NCBI GenBank assembly: GCA_050084515.1 | Contig: CM114273.1 | Span: 32,426,001 to 32,490,000, forward strand | Source: Blasia pusilla | Lineage: Eukaryota; Marchantiophyta; Marchantiopsida; Blasiales | Length of the DNA: 64,000 nucleotides | Direction of reading: 5' to 3' | In this document: positions 34,407 to 45,540 of the stretch, piece by piece | How the letters are laid out: each line of letters starts with the position of its first letter | Numbering within the stretch: position 1 is the stretch's first letter | Made by a program: the position numbers and the translations under genes | The notes under the pieces: generated by a model | What the model was told of the DNA's origin: nothing | The model's database searches: none | What the model saw: the letters and a program-made list of their open reading frames with translations, nothing else

Positions 34407-35235
34407 TCATGAGATGCATTGCCAAAAATAAGTAGTAACTAAAGAGAGAGAAGGACTACGAGAATGGGCAAGGTGATGATTCTTGAGGGAGTGGTGAGCA
34501 CATGTCTTCAGGAAAGTATCAAAAGACACATGTAAATTCCCGAATACTTCCATTGCAAAAGGAATAAATCCATCAGTCGCATGTCTCACAGCATAACTTA
34601 ACTCCTTGATTCTTGCTACAGCTTTGGCCAAACATTTGGTATATGGTGCTCAACACTCCAAGTCATAACGTGTTGGATCAGCAACCACCACATCACCTAG
34701 TGTCCGGAATCCACCTCAAGACATAACAAGATCCACTCTCTTACGAGAGGTTTTGTGTGGTTGAAGGTAGGACATGGAGTTGCTCTTGCCCAACAGTGTA
34801 TCCTGCAGTACGAGCCACCGATGCTACCGCCTCTCTAATGACATCATGTGTGGCCGTTTTTTCTCCACCATGTGTACATCAAACAATATGGACACCATTG
34901 GCATCAATGGGATCCCCGCATACACAATTCGGCACACCTAACAAAGAAGGATGGGGAAGTCCAAGACATAATTGCAAAGCTGTCAAGAATATACTTCGAG
35001 GAAGATGAAATGGAAGAATAACAGGATTTGCAATAAGCCATGTCCCCACTCCGGTACCTGCACATGAACGCAGACAAGCTCGATGAGCGTCAGAGGATGC
35101 CTCGGAGAGAATGGTGGAAAAGTTGATTTGATGCAGATTCTCGGAGATATGTTCTTGAAGTTGATCAAGCCCTTCTATAATCAATTGACTCAAAGGGGGT
35201 AGAATTGCTTGCAAGAGGAAGAAGAGCTCGTGCAA
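34407..35235 (-). pseudogene. Cys/His plus endonuclease-like region, copy C
   Basis: CVCGDPIDANGVHIV followed, after stops, by KRVDLVMS-like and LGDVVVADPTR-like segments and AVRHATDGFIPFAMEVFG. Same order as copy A. At least two stops and one frameshift break it. Confidence 0.7.
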
Positions 35236-36288
35236 ATCTTAGTTGTTGTTGGAATAACAAGTCCCCCTCCTCTACACGGGCGATATGATCCATCAAGATA
35301 GGTGTATCTCCTTGGCGAAACCTTGAAGCCATAATCGATGCTACCAATGCCCAACTCCCCAAAAGGTTGCGGAAGCAGATGCGACTGTGGAGGACATTCC
35401 CACCCCTCCAAAAGAAATAGGCAAGATAGCTTGTCGTGAAGCAAAGACACCATCCTCTCCCTCAAAGGTATTCAGGCCAAGAAGTTGACCAAAAGTTATC
35501 AAGATAGAAGCGTCAAAAGAGGCCAACGGATGTAAGAACCTTGAAATGGGAGGACAAGTGCAAAGAAGGTAGGAAGGACGTCGTAGAAAACATTGGGAGA
35601 GAATCCCATAAGCCACTTGGGGATCCCCTACATGAGGTAACAAATGAAGTCATTCCACGTCTTTCAAAAGGGCCTCATCCAAGAACTTTGAGACAAAGTC
35701 GATGAAGCCAATTGGGACCCCAAGAACCCTAATCCCTTCAATGTAGATGGGAAAATCATGAGTAGGCGGGGTGAATGTTGAGGGAAGGCATAAAGGAGAC
35801 CATACTCCACATTTACTAGGTTGGACTTTAAGGTTTAAGAAAGAGAATTGCTCCACGAAATAGGTATAAGCAGGAACCACGTCAAAAGGAGGACCTATAA
35901 TGTGAGTGTCATCCGCAATAGAAGGGAAAAGACAAGATGGAAATGCTTGCGCTGATGCTCAAAGGGCACGAAAGTGGGCAATGGCAAAGAGTGGGCCACC
36001 CATGGAATCACCTTGACGTGTGCCACAAGCCGATTGTAGAATACTATGTTCCCTGGAAGTAGCATGATGGGAATAGCTAATGGGCATAGCATAGGCATAG
36101 AAGGAGCGAACAAATGGAATGAGGCTCGTACGTTGTCCTCCTGCACAACGTAACTCCTCAAAGATGGCCGCACGAGAAACTTATGTAGAGAGAGACAAAG
36201 CCACTTGCTGAATCTACCGGGATAAAGCAATCGCGGAGATGCTCAAAAACCATCCTTGATAGCCCGCTTGCTGATAAGAGAGGAGTAT

Positions 36289-36321
36289 GGAGAAAAGCCC
36301 TTGTGAAAAGGGCTTTTCTCC
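36289..36321. repeat. Hairpin insertion inside non-LTR copy C
   Basis: The arms GGAGAAAAGCCCTT and its complement are separated by five bases. In copy A the corresponding DNA (near 12950-12985) has only the second arm (AAGGGCTTTTCT), preceded by TTGGAGGTTTTCAC. Copy C has gained an inverted copy of it, net plus 7 bp, and its frame shifts exactly here. Confidence 0.85.
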
Positions 36322-36951
36322 AAGTCAAGTTCGGTTGTATAGTCTTCCCCAAAAGGTGGAGCATCGCTATTTGAAGGAGGGTGAGGAGCTTCTAAGAGAG
36401 CCATTTTTTCCGCACTTGGAACCGTCGGAGAAAGAGGACCCAATGCTCGAGCTGCACATGAAAACTCACCAACTTGCCCCAAAAGTATACTTCTTCAAAG
36501 GCGTTATTGTATTGATGGCCTCCCATTATTGGCATGTTGAGAGGGATAAGCCGCAGCTAAGGCCTCTGCTCGAAGTACATTCTCATTCTAAAGATTCTCC
36601 CAATCCCCAAACATAAAGCGTTGAATACGTGTGGAAGTTTCATGATGACTCGTGGCACCATCCCTTGGAGGGAGGACTAAAACCCATTATGGGAAGAGTA
36701 ATAGGAGATACCAAGCATTGATATCTATGGGATCACGCTCTAACCTTTCTAATGGGAAAAGCAAAGCTTGTTGGATGATGGGGCGAAGAGCAATAGGAAT
36801 GCGAGTGTGGAGTCTAGGACGAGGAAGACCTGGATGGAAAGAGTGAAGGAGATCAATTTGGCTAAACCAGGTCCAAGCACTTGTTGTGGGTAATGCAGTA
36901 GGAGGTGGTATTGGGTTAGGGATTGAAGGCCCATGCATGGATCGACACTAC

Positions 36952-37007
36952 CACTGATGTCTTTTGATCCCATTAGGAGCAAACTTCTTACCACAACGTA
37001 TGCAACG
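36952..37007 (-). pseudogene. N-terminal C2H2 zinc finger of copy C
   Basis: The minus strand reads RCIRCGKKFAPNGIKRHQW, then a TAG and CRSMHG. C-x2-C then H...C/H spacing resembles the DNA-binding fingers that precede RT in R2-type elements. Copy D keeps a mutated version (CCIPCGKEFF, 33.85-33.90 kb). Confidence 0.6.
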
Positions 37008-37221
37008 AACCTTTGGTACAAAAGGAGAAGTAGAAGGGTTACCAGGAGAGGCGGTGGGAGGTGCAAGAGGTGGTGATGGACGACGATGAGGGGGTAAGTA
37101 GGTTGGGGAAGGAGGAGGAGGAAGAGGGGATATTCGGGTTAGATTAGATGGGAGTTGGAAGCGAGGGCATAGATGAGATATGTGGGGATGGAAAAATAGA
37201 AGGATTCGGTAATAATGGATC

Positions 37222-37229
37222 CAAGTCCT
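37222..37229 (-). other. Inferred inversion breakpoint, right
   Basis: AGGACTTG on the minus strand joins the gypsy 5' half (higher coordinates) to the non-LTR 3' half (lower coordinates), reciprocal to the junction at 28038-28045. Confidence 0.65.
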
Positions 37230-37272
37230 GACTCCTGCTTTGAATCAAGTCTCGCTCCATATCAGAATACCT

Positions 37273-37479
37273 TTAGGGTCGACGAAAGATCGGCATATCA
37301 CTAGCCAACTCAATTTGTATCTCGAGACCCTTCAGCGTACCCAAGTCTCTCATACTGAAGGCAAAACAACTGACGTGCCCTCTCAAAAATCTATGAACTT
37401 GTTGTCGCTCTCCTCTTATCAACTTGAGACCTATCACAGGCTCCCAAGTCTCCATCGTGACCTCACTCGGAGAAGACAC
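37273..37479 (-). pseudogene. Gypsy pre-RT segment
   Basis: This open stretch (EVTMETWEPVIGLKLIRGER, HVSCFAFSMRDLGTLKG, MPIFRRP) is the linker that directly precedes RT in this gypsy family. A TAA follows FRRP, and the frame then continues RYSDMERDLIQSRSQDL up to the breakpoint at 37229. Confidence 0.75.
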
Positions 37480-38857
37480 AACCTCCAGCTTTGGTTGCTA
37501 TGTAGAAACCCTAGCCACCTCCGCAAGAGCCACTCCACTCTGACCTCCTACACCATGCTCCACATCAAAATTATGAATATGTGCTGCTCTGGGCGCCTTT
37601 GCACTCTCCGCTCGAACGACATCCCAAGAAGTCCATGGATGCCTATCTCTCCTCGTACCGCCCCCAGCCAATGCTTGTATAGACCATGTAGGCAATTCTC
37701 CAACTCGTGGACGTGACGGCATGGATGACACTCGCATCCATCTCTGCTAAGCCATACCTAGGCTGACTATCCATGTGAGACAGTTGAGGTCCATTGCGTG
37801 CCCCAACAACTGTCTCCAAGATGCCTCAGTCATACCTGGCATAGTCGTAGTACTCGTACCAAACCCCATGGCGCTCATCTGTTGTAGGCTCCTCCAATGC
37901 TTGGGTCACCTTATCCCAAATCATGTCTGGCCCTCCCTGACAAAAGGCATGGGATGTTGGGAAGCTCACCAGTATAGGTAAGGCTTCCCTCAACTCCCCG
38001 ACCCTATTGGCCATCGCCAACGGTGGTTTATCATCCCGAGTCACCACCTGAGATCGATGCCTTGAGCCCAAAATAGCATCCACTGTGAGATATGGTGCTC
38101 TCTGGACTCCATCGTATGCTCGACTCAGTACCTCTGATGGTATCAGGTTCATCCACCACTGTCGTGGACGATGGGCGCGTGATCCAACTCTCGCTGCATC
38201 TAACAACACAGAAGATCCCAACCAAGACCTCACCTGATGCACACTCGTCATCACATGTGCACGAGTGTCTCCCAACAATGGCACGTTCTCCGAAATGTAC
38301 GCCGGAGAACATGTCTGACTCTCCTGCAAGTGTCGTAGTACTCGCACCATCTCCCAAAACATCCCTCCATGTGATATGACAACCTCTGCAACATAATACT
38401 TTCCTCGACCACCACGTCGAACCTCCCATCAGCATCGACGTGTATGTCTCCATCAGAATCCTCGCAAACCCTAGCCACGCCCGAAAAATATCACATCCTG
38501 AAAAATCTCTCCGCCCACCCCCAGACGCGCCTCGCAACTTCAACTCAACCCCGTCCAACCTCAACCATGCCCGTCTATCCCGTCATCCAGGCCTCTACCA
38601 CATCGCCCTACTACATCCACCTTGGTCCCTACTACACCCGCCGCTCTGCCCCTACCTAGTATGCTCCAACCACGTACATGATTACTATGTCCCTACCACA
38701 TCCGCTCCTCCACGTCGCAACTACGTAAGGGAAAAAGGTGCCAAGGGCTTGGCCCACGTCCCTATGGGCCATAATGGCCCTAGAGGGCTCCTAAATTGCG
38801 GGGAAGGGGGACGGGCCTTATAGGGCCCGCACCCCTATGGGAATTAAATGCATGCGA

Positions 38858-38916
38858 GGGGGGGGAGGGAGGGAGGACTAAATGCGGGGGAGGGGAGGGG
38901 AAGGGAAGGGAAGGGC
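38858..38916 (+). repeat. G-quadruplex-prone G-rich tract
   Basis: Two runs, one with GGGGGGGGAGGGAGGG (38858-38876) and one of GGGGGAGGGGAGGGG type (38886-38915). Each contains at least four G-triplets with short loops. It lies on the non-transcribed-sense strand of the gypsy leader. Confidence 0.7.
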
Positions 38917-39258
38917 CTCGGTTCCGTCTGCCTCTGCGCCCCGGCTCCGTACGGCTTCGCGCCTACTATCCCGGCTCCGGCTCGCAATTACCTACGACCT
39001 AGCCGTGCCTAGCCCTAGCCGCCCTTGCAACCCTAGCCCTGGCGACTACAAGCTCTCAACTTTTTCTCTCTACACTCCCACTGTGCGCCGTTCTCTCGAC
39101 GCTCCAATACTCTGTGTTGCGTCGAAGCGCTCTTGCATGACTCCCACTCTACTGTTGTTCCTCGTCAACCTGCACCAGAAAAATCTGAGAAAAACGGACA
39201 ACGCTTCCGTCCACGGCCTTCAGAAGAGAAAGATGACCAAAGCCCGCAACATACGCGT

Positions 39259-40059
39259 GTTGTGCACATACACATTGCTACACAACATACATCACTCTCA
39301 TCGAATACACACATAGACACGCACGATCCATGACCGCAAACCCTAAAACGCATGATCCCATGCTAACTCATGGCATCCAAACAACGAGACAATAAGTATC
39401 AAAATATCTCCAATAAAATAAGATCCAATCTCTCACAACACCATAGTTCTCACATGTGTGCACTCTCACATGTCTCTCTCAATGTCAAACCAAACCCACT
39501 CTCCTAATGAGAGGCTTCGATTATACACACAAGGCAACCAAGACCATAGCTCCGCCGCCTCATGCCAAGTTGTTCAACAAAGAGAGAATGAGCTCTCAAG
39601 CTCTCTCTCCTTGAGGTATATCCCTCCCCTCTCCAAAGCTCTTTCCATGGTAACCTATGCTCCAAAGTCACCTCCTTGGCTCTTGACCTGATATAGGAGG
39701 TCAAGGATCACTTACCAAAAATATAAATTTGATCATATATTCAAAATAATACTTATTTAAAATATTAAGTTCCTCAATATGGCTCCAAATGAACTGAAAC
39801 GAAGGGGAAACCTGCTCTCTCAAATTTCCCGGGGCCTCAGCAGGTCATCCTCGATCTACAGAGCATGTCCTCCACTACTCATGAAGGCGCTTTACTAGAT
39901 CTCACCGATCTATCCTAAAAGACGTGACAGTTGTCGTGCGCATACACATCGCTACACAACATACATTGTTGTCACCAAACACACACACAAACAAGCACGA
40001 TCCCATGCTAACTCATGGCATCCAAACAACGAGACAAGAAGTACCAAAATATCTCCAAT
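39259..40059 (-). mobile_element. Gypsy LTR region with duplicated end segment
   Basis: This lies between the PHD-gypsy tail (40.19 kb upward) and the gypsy 5' half (39.26 kb downward), so it acts as an LTR shared by two abutting elements on the minus strand. One end segment occurs twice in direct orientation: 39259-39414 and 39932-40059 (shared CACATHGCTACACAACATAC, AACTCATGGCATCCAAACAA, CAAAATATCTCCAAT). The first copy has an extra 25 bp or so. The 515 bp between them resemble 10.95-11.33 and 42.33-42.47 kb. Whether the duplicate is part of the native LTR or a partial second LTR is unresolved. Confidence 0.65.
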
Positions 40060-40189
40060 CGCCCCTTTAGTTGGTGGTTAAGTCTCTCTAACTCCAGATA
40101 GCCGTCTACCCCTACCTACCATGACATATATCTCTCGGACGCTAAGAGCAAGAAGGTGGGGTGCTCATGTGGCCCCATCGTTGGTCGCC

Positions 40190-42207
40190 TTCTTGTCATC
40201 CATGTCACAGACATAAGTCGGAATGTAGAACTACCTACTCTATGTACATCTGGGACACATCCATCATCCTTGAGGAACCCTAGTGAGAGGTGGCGTCAAA
40301 CATGCCATATGCCATCCTCTCGAACGCCCATCACATACTAGCATAGTGGCTGCACCATTGGTGAAACCACACAACATACACCGAAAGCCTTCAAGAACTA
40401 TTGCTAAGCTCGGATCCACTGTATCGTCAATTTTTGGAAGATGATATGACACATAGTTACGCGCATGGTCTTTCAAACCATACCATCGCGTCCCTCCATT
40501 AAGAGAACACCAGATGGCAAAACCTCACGCACTCTCAATATGGTGCGCCCTGCAGTCACATCCAACATCGTGGGTGCCGTCTACTCCAAGTAGATATAGT
40601 CTCCTTGATGAAACCTCCGGATAGTAGGTCGATAACTAGCTCCCTGAATAGTCGCATACCTCAATGTATCCCGATATTGCGCAATCGCTAAGTTCTCAAA
40701 CGCCATGGGCATCACTCTCCAAAAAAACTCAATCCTCTGAGAACATGCTCGCATCCATACATCACGGTCATCAAGGTTCAACACCTCACCAACATCTCGA
40801 CGAATGGCCGTAGGTAAATCTGGCTCTCGGCCATAAAGCAACAAGTATGGTGAGAAAGACGCTAAGGATGCCTGCTTGTTGAATCTGTATCCCATCGCCA
40901 ACCACAGCAATTGAGATCCCAATCTCCTAGATGACCTCTCTACAAGCCATACTTGCATAATCCTCTCTTCATCGTTTGCATAATGTGCTCCGCTAGTCCA
41001 TCCGCCTCAGGATGATCTCGCGAAGTAGTGCGATGGTCAATCAGTGCTTGATCACATAAGGCTTGAAACTCCCCGCGGAACTTTGTACCCTAGTCTGTCA
41101 ACATCTCAACTGGTGCACCGTTATGACTCAACACTCAATATAGGAAGGCATACGCTACTCCCTCACTTGCTTTGTCAAGCAATGCAACCAACTCTATCCA
41201 CTTCGAGAAGTGCTCGACCATCACCAACACATAATGACTATGGCGCTCTGTCGAAGGAAAAGGTCCTGCAAAATCCAAACTCCATCTATAACCTAAACCC
41301 ATGATCGGAAGTGGATGGAACTGTGGAGTCGGCGTATTGAACGATGCGCGGACCCGATCACACACCATGCATCTGGCAACAAACTACTGAACGTCAATCT
41401 GCATGCCTTGCCATCAATACTGAATCTGGACCAAGCTGTACGTCCGCTTCACTCCAAAATGATCCAACTCCTCGTGGGCATGATGCACCAAACATGCTCT
41501 CTGCGAAGGATGAGGCACTACACGCAATCTACCATCCTCCCACACTCGCAACACATGTGGGCCCTCCCACCGAAACCGTGTGGCTCATTGTAGGATCCAA
41601 TCTAGCAACCCACTGTGCTCGCGACGCTGCTACTACGCAGACACTCCAAGACCACTCCATCGTCGTGAATGTCTCGGCCACATGTCGTCTCCTCATCGGC
41701 CTCTGGATCTAAGGACTCTCCATCAGACCTCGCCATCGAAGTCTCAAAAATATGGCTCTCCATAGCCAACAAGCCCAAATAGGCTGACGCATGCCATCCT
41801 CGCACTAACTCCTCATCACTCTCACCATGCCAACGAGCTCCAGTCGCATCTCGCTGACTCGGGCATAGGTTACGGCTCAAACCATCTGCATCCTGGTTGA
41901 GCGTCCCAAGTCTATGCACCACCTGGAAATCATACTCCTATAGCAAAAGAGCCCACCTCGCAAGCTTCCCTGTAAGCTTGTCGGACTCCATCAACCACTT
42001 AAGTGGTACTCCATCAACCACTTGATGATCGGTAATGATGGTAAAGGGATTGCCAAATATTTTGGTAAAAAACTTGGATAACTCAACACGACCGTCACGG
42101 GTAACTAGTTGGGAAAATGCAAGCACGATTGCGCCAGTGGTGAAAGTGAGACTCGTTGTGCAATCCCATCGCAATTCACGTATAAATATTGCTAGCAATA
42201 CACACAC
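40190..42207 (-). mobile_element. Gypsy element copy 2 (RNase H to PHD)
   Basis: Antisense. It starts within RNase H (GNPFTIITDHQ, PLKWLMESDKLTGKLARWALLL), then the linker LNQDADGLSRNLCPSQRD, integrase (HHAHEELDHFGVKR, RCMVCDR, SLDFAGPF, YVLVMVEHFSKWIELV), the YRPTIRRFHQGDYIYLE stretch and a PHD finger. RT is absent. Stops occur at TD-stop-GT (41.09 kb) and others, but several positions that are TAG in the plus copy are still Gln here. It is the better-preserved integrase of the two. Confidence 0.82.
40243..40380 (-). pseudogene. PHD finger of gypsy copy 2
   Basis: CMLC, then CDGR (second Cys of the pair changed to Arg), GWHMAC, then WMCPRC. A TGA at 40264-40266 falls just before WMCPRC, exactly where the other gypsy copy has a TGA. 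Both are followed by a stop two codons after the last Cys. Confidence 0.75.
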
Positions 42208-42480
42208 TCCTTACAACACAATAGTCAACCCTATGTTGATTCCTCCAAAGAGATCCAACATCCTCTTTGGAATGCCCCCACACAATTGGTGTGGTGTGAA
42301 AGGGCAACAACCTAGCACTCCAATGGAAAATTAGTAGGTTCATCAATATGGCTCCAAGTGAATCCAAAAAAAGGGGAATCTTGATCTCTAATGTCATCCT
42401 TGACCTCATGAGGCTGTTCTTCGACGTCCTCAAAGATATCCTTCAAATACTCTGGGATCTGCTACCAAAGACATGACAAC
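42180..42480. mobile_element. LTR-like fragments beside gypsy copy 2
   Basis: 42.20-42.32 kb resembles 54.77-54.90 kb (TCCTCCAAAGAGATCC, ATCCTCTT, GGTGTG). 42.33-42.47 kb resembles the LTR segment at 39.77-39.93 kb (CAATATGGCTCCAA, GGTCATCC-like, AGACATGACA). These pieces replace the missing 5' part of copy 2. Confidence 0.5.
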
Positions 42481-43255
42481 TTGATTGTAGCTTGATCTTT
42501 ACACACCATCCCTCTACCACTCACTCCATACATCTCTCACTAGAAAGCTCCACTCAACAAAAGTATGGCTCAAACATCACTTCTTCATTATTTCTCCCAT
42601 ACTCCTAACCCCTTTTTTTTTCTTCTCAAGCAACGGAATAGAAGAAATCTTCCATTCTACTTTGAACAAGACTATTAGTCCCATCTCTATCACATCTATA
42701 TACCCTTATTGAAACATGGGGGGTTACTATATGGGGAAAGGAAAAAGAAGCCAAAGAAATGAAGTGTCTACAAGAAGTGAAGCCTTTAGCTATTTTATGG
42801 GGACTCTTTTCGAGACTTGTGCGATGGTTTATTTGCGTACTTGTGCCCCGGTTCCATTGGTTGAGTGCTTGTGGTCGATTTTATTTGATTTGTAGGGACT
42901 CTTGTATGTAGCCAGACACGTGGTAGCCTTTGATCATTCTTTAGGGTCGAGAAGGGAGAGACGGAACTGGATCGGCTATTATTCCGACGGTGGAGGTGCT
43001 GGAGTCGAGCTAAATTTGAAGCATGAGGGAGCTGCTGCAGAGGAAATTGCCGCTAGCAATTTGTGTCGGCAGTGAAGTGAGGAATCGTCTAGAACTAGCG
43101 TTCCTACCTGCTACTCAGATCGAACTCTGTTTACTTTGGCACTGTTGAGCTCTACAACTCCATATTTGTTGGTTATTCACAGGAATATGGAGTCTCTCCT
43201 TTAGTTGGCCAGCTTGCTATGTCGTAGCCATCATCGATCATGTATTATGATGTAG
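42481..43255. other. No gene seen
   Basis: AT-rich to about 42.8 kb, then of mixed composition, leading into the F-box fragment. No recognised product. Confidence 0.5.
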
Positions 43256-43860
43256 ATGGAAAGATCCATGGGACTTTCTGATTCCTCAAGGCTTTTTGGA
43301 GAACGTGAGCCTCCTCTGTGGAAAGAACCGCCACGCGGATCTAGAGTCCACAGTCAAATTGCTGCCAGAGGGATTGGTGGAGATAATAATTGCCAGGATT
43401 CCATTCCCTTTTCTGTTGAAGGCTCGTTCTCTCAGCAGGTCATTGGCCGCAAAATTTTGTAGCGCACCTCCTTCGGGCCTTTCTTCCTTCCAGTTGGATA
43501 TGTTGATGTGTTTCGAGGTGAAAGGTTTCGTTCGGCACTTGGAGGAAACCTCCTCACAAACCCTTTCTCTATGGAGTTTTTGGAACGGCGAGCTCTATGG
43601 CCCGTCGTCATCAATCAGTGTTCCAATTCGTCTTTAAACCTGCAACTACAGTAGAGTGGAAGGGTAGTGATAATCTCTATAGCACCTTGAGGTGCGCTGG
43701 ATTGTCAATTCAAGTAGGATTTGCTGCACGGGCTTCCTGTTGGGGATCTCGTATGGCGAGGTTTTTCTTGTCGTCGCGGCTGCCCTCGCCGTCTTTGGTT
43801 CGTAGGCACGGTACTCATGCTTCGATTAGTGTGTGGAGTTATGTGAGTATAGATTGAAGT
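43256..43860 (+). pseudogene. F-box protein fragment
   Basis: One frame (from 43296) reads LLPEGLVEIIIARIPFPFLL, then KARSLSRSLAAKF (43359-43457), a good F-box helix pattern that in full proteins binds SKP1 in SCF ubiquitin ligases. It is not linked to an intact start: the ATG frame at 43256 runs in another phase, and the substrate-binding part downstream is broken into three frames (43597-43857 continues in a different one). It is most likely a decayed gene, or its first exon if unseen introns restore the frame. Confidence 0.55.
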
Positions 43861-45540
43861 GTTGTAGGGGAGGAGGCAATATTTCAGACCAATCGATACT
43901 CAGCAGACCTAGAAGAAAAATTAGCACAATATAGGAAAACTAGGCTCCGCTTGCTTTTGGTAATTTCAACTAGAGTTTCGTGTGATCTGTGCATCGAAAC
44001 TCTGAAATCCTCTATGCAGATTCATGAAATTTATTTTCTTTCCTTCCACATTTGAACAGGAAAGCGCTACTTGCCCATTCGTGAGTTTCCTCCAACGTCT
44101 GGATGATGGAGCCGGTTCGGTTCTAGACTACATATTTAATTCTGCAGTAATTGGCATTTTGTGCATCTAAGTCATTTGTCTCTCATCTCGACAATACGTG
44201 AGCTGTCGAAAAGCATCCTCTGCACTTTTTAGTGACTGATGGCCACTCTTATCTACCCCACATCCCATCGCCAAACTCGCGTCACGACTAAATTCCGTCA
44301 AGACTCTAAAATTCAAGCATCTTTGCACGGCAGAACGTTGCGAATTGTCTCTTGCGGTGGTGGTTCTTTCCTCGACATTGGATGAGCTCTCCTCCATCTC
44401 CCAAAGTCTAGGTAGAGCTTTTCGCTCCCCCACGATATTCAGTCAAGGGTTCACTATGTTCTCTCCAGAAGTGCTGGCTGTACAATCTTCCCTCCTCGCG
44501 CAATAATCTGAATCTTCGGGCTTTCTTGTAGCCTGTGCGGATGGCGTCATAGCCACGAAACTCTGACCCGCTTCTCTTCTCGTGGCGTCTCTGGAGGTAG
44601 ATCTGTTGGGGTCAAAAATTTGCGGCTTGCCTCTCCTGCCAGATGCTGTAACAAACTTAGTAACGAGGACTACAACCAGGGAGTTTTATGTGCTAATAAT
44701 ATAGATAGCGGTACCAGCTTGGATGTTCGAGCTAAGTTTCGACTTACGACTGAAAATTTTGCTTGAATGTCATTCGGAGCAGCTTTGGACAGGGAATGTA
44801 GGTTTCTCAATGCGATGAACATCTCTGGTGGTTGAAGCAAATTTTGTGTTCTGAATTACTTGCAGAGTAGGAAGCAGGGTTCATTCCTATCGATCGTCGC
44901 AGAAGGTGCACGACTTTGGTTGTGTTCGCTTTTTCTTTCCGGTTCAAGGGACCACCCTGGTCCTGAACTGAGCTGGTTCCCTAGTCGAAGAGTCCCCAGC
45001 GAATCATTCCTCGATTCCACCTTCAAGAGAGAAGGGCTGCAATTCTGCAGTTGACAGAGAAAGGTCTGGCTCTTTTCTGCCTTCTTCTTCTATTTGCGTG
45101 CTTCTATGAGCGAAACCCTCTCCCACTGCTATGGTTTAGGTGTCAGCAACAGGTTTCTCCTTTTGCCCCTGCAATTCAGGCCCTGTAACTGTATTTTTAT
45201 ACATAGAGTGATTCTTAGCTTTTCGACCTCCAAAGGATTGCTGTTCCACTCGCTCGGATCAACCGTATGCGTCGAGAATTGAGATTTTTACTTTGAATCC
45301 ACAGGAAACCTACGGGACCCCTGTGGAATCCCCTGCCATATGTTGTAGCAAACTTAGATGCCACGAGGGAGTTTTATGTGCTAAAATTCTCAGTACTTCT
45401 CTTTTATTTCTTTCTAATTCCTCGCCACATAAATCCCTTACAAGCTCAATCTACTCAGTAAGATAAATCAAATTATACACTCCAACTTGCCCTTGATCTT
45501 CCCACACCCTCACTACCCTACATAGATGAAGGAGGGGCAT
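43861..45540. other. Unassigned gene-like DNA with a separated direct repeat
   Basis: Moderate GC with several short frames, none recognised. Two segments of about 55 bp, near 44647-44700 and 45338-45392, share ACAAACTTAG/GCAAACTTAG and CAGGGAGTTTTATGTGCTAA or its variant, about 690 bp apart in direct orientation. Confidence 0.35.

Larger units (their letters stand above)
34150..37221 (-). mobile_element. R2-like non-LTR element, copy C (3' half of B2/C)
   Basis: Antisense. From 37221 downward: a Pro/Ser-rich N-terminus, a C2H2 finger (36952-37007), the pre-RT region (HTRIPIALRPIIQQALLF, GDWEN), RT, Cys/His motif and endonuclease-like domain, then the 3' end ATAATAAAGTGGATAT at about 34150. 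Compared with copy A it has lost about 325 bp (equivalent of 13.08-13.40 kb), removing RT motif A. A 7-bp net gain near 36.3 kb, from a hairpin insertion, shifts the frame. Motif B (GTRQGDSMGGPLFA-like) and motif C remain recognisable. Confidence 0.82.
37230..39258 (-). mobile_element. Gypsy element, 5' half (leader, gag-like, pre-RT)
   Basis: Read on the minus strand from 39258: a GC-rich leader (AAGGCCGTGG, CTGTCCGTTTTTCTCAGA, also found inside the solo LTR), a frameshifted gag-like region (about 38.48-37.83 kb, including PLAMANRVGELREALPI and HGVWYEYYDYARYD), then the pre-RT segment ending RYSDMERDLIQSRSQDL at 37222. No zinc knuckle or DT/SG protease motif could be found, so the gag assignment is by position. 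The RT expected next is missing here and present in opposite orientation from 28039. Confidence 0.7.
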
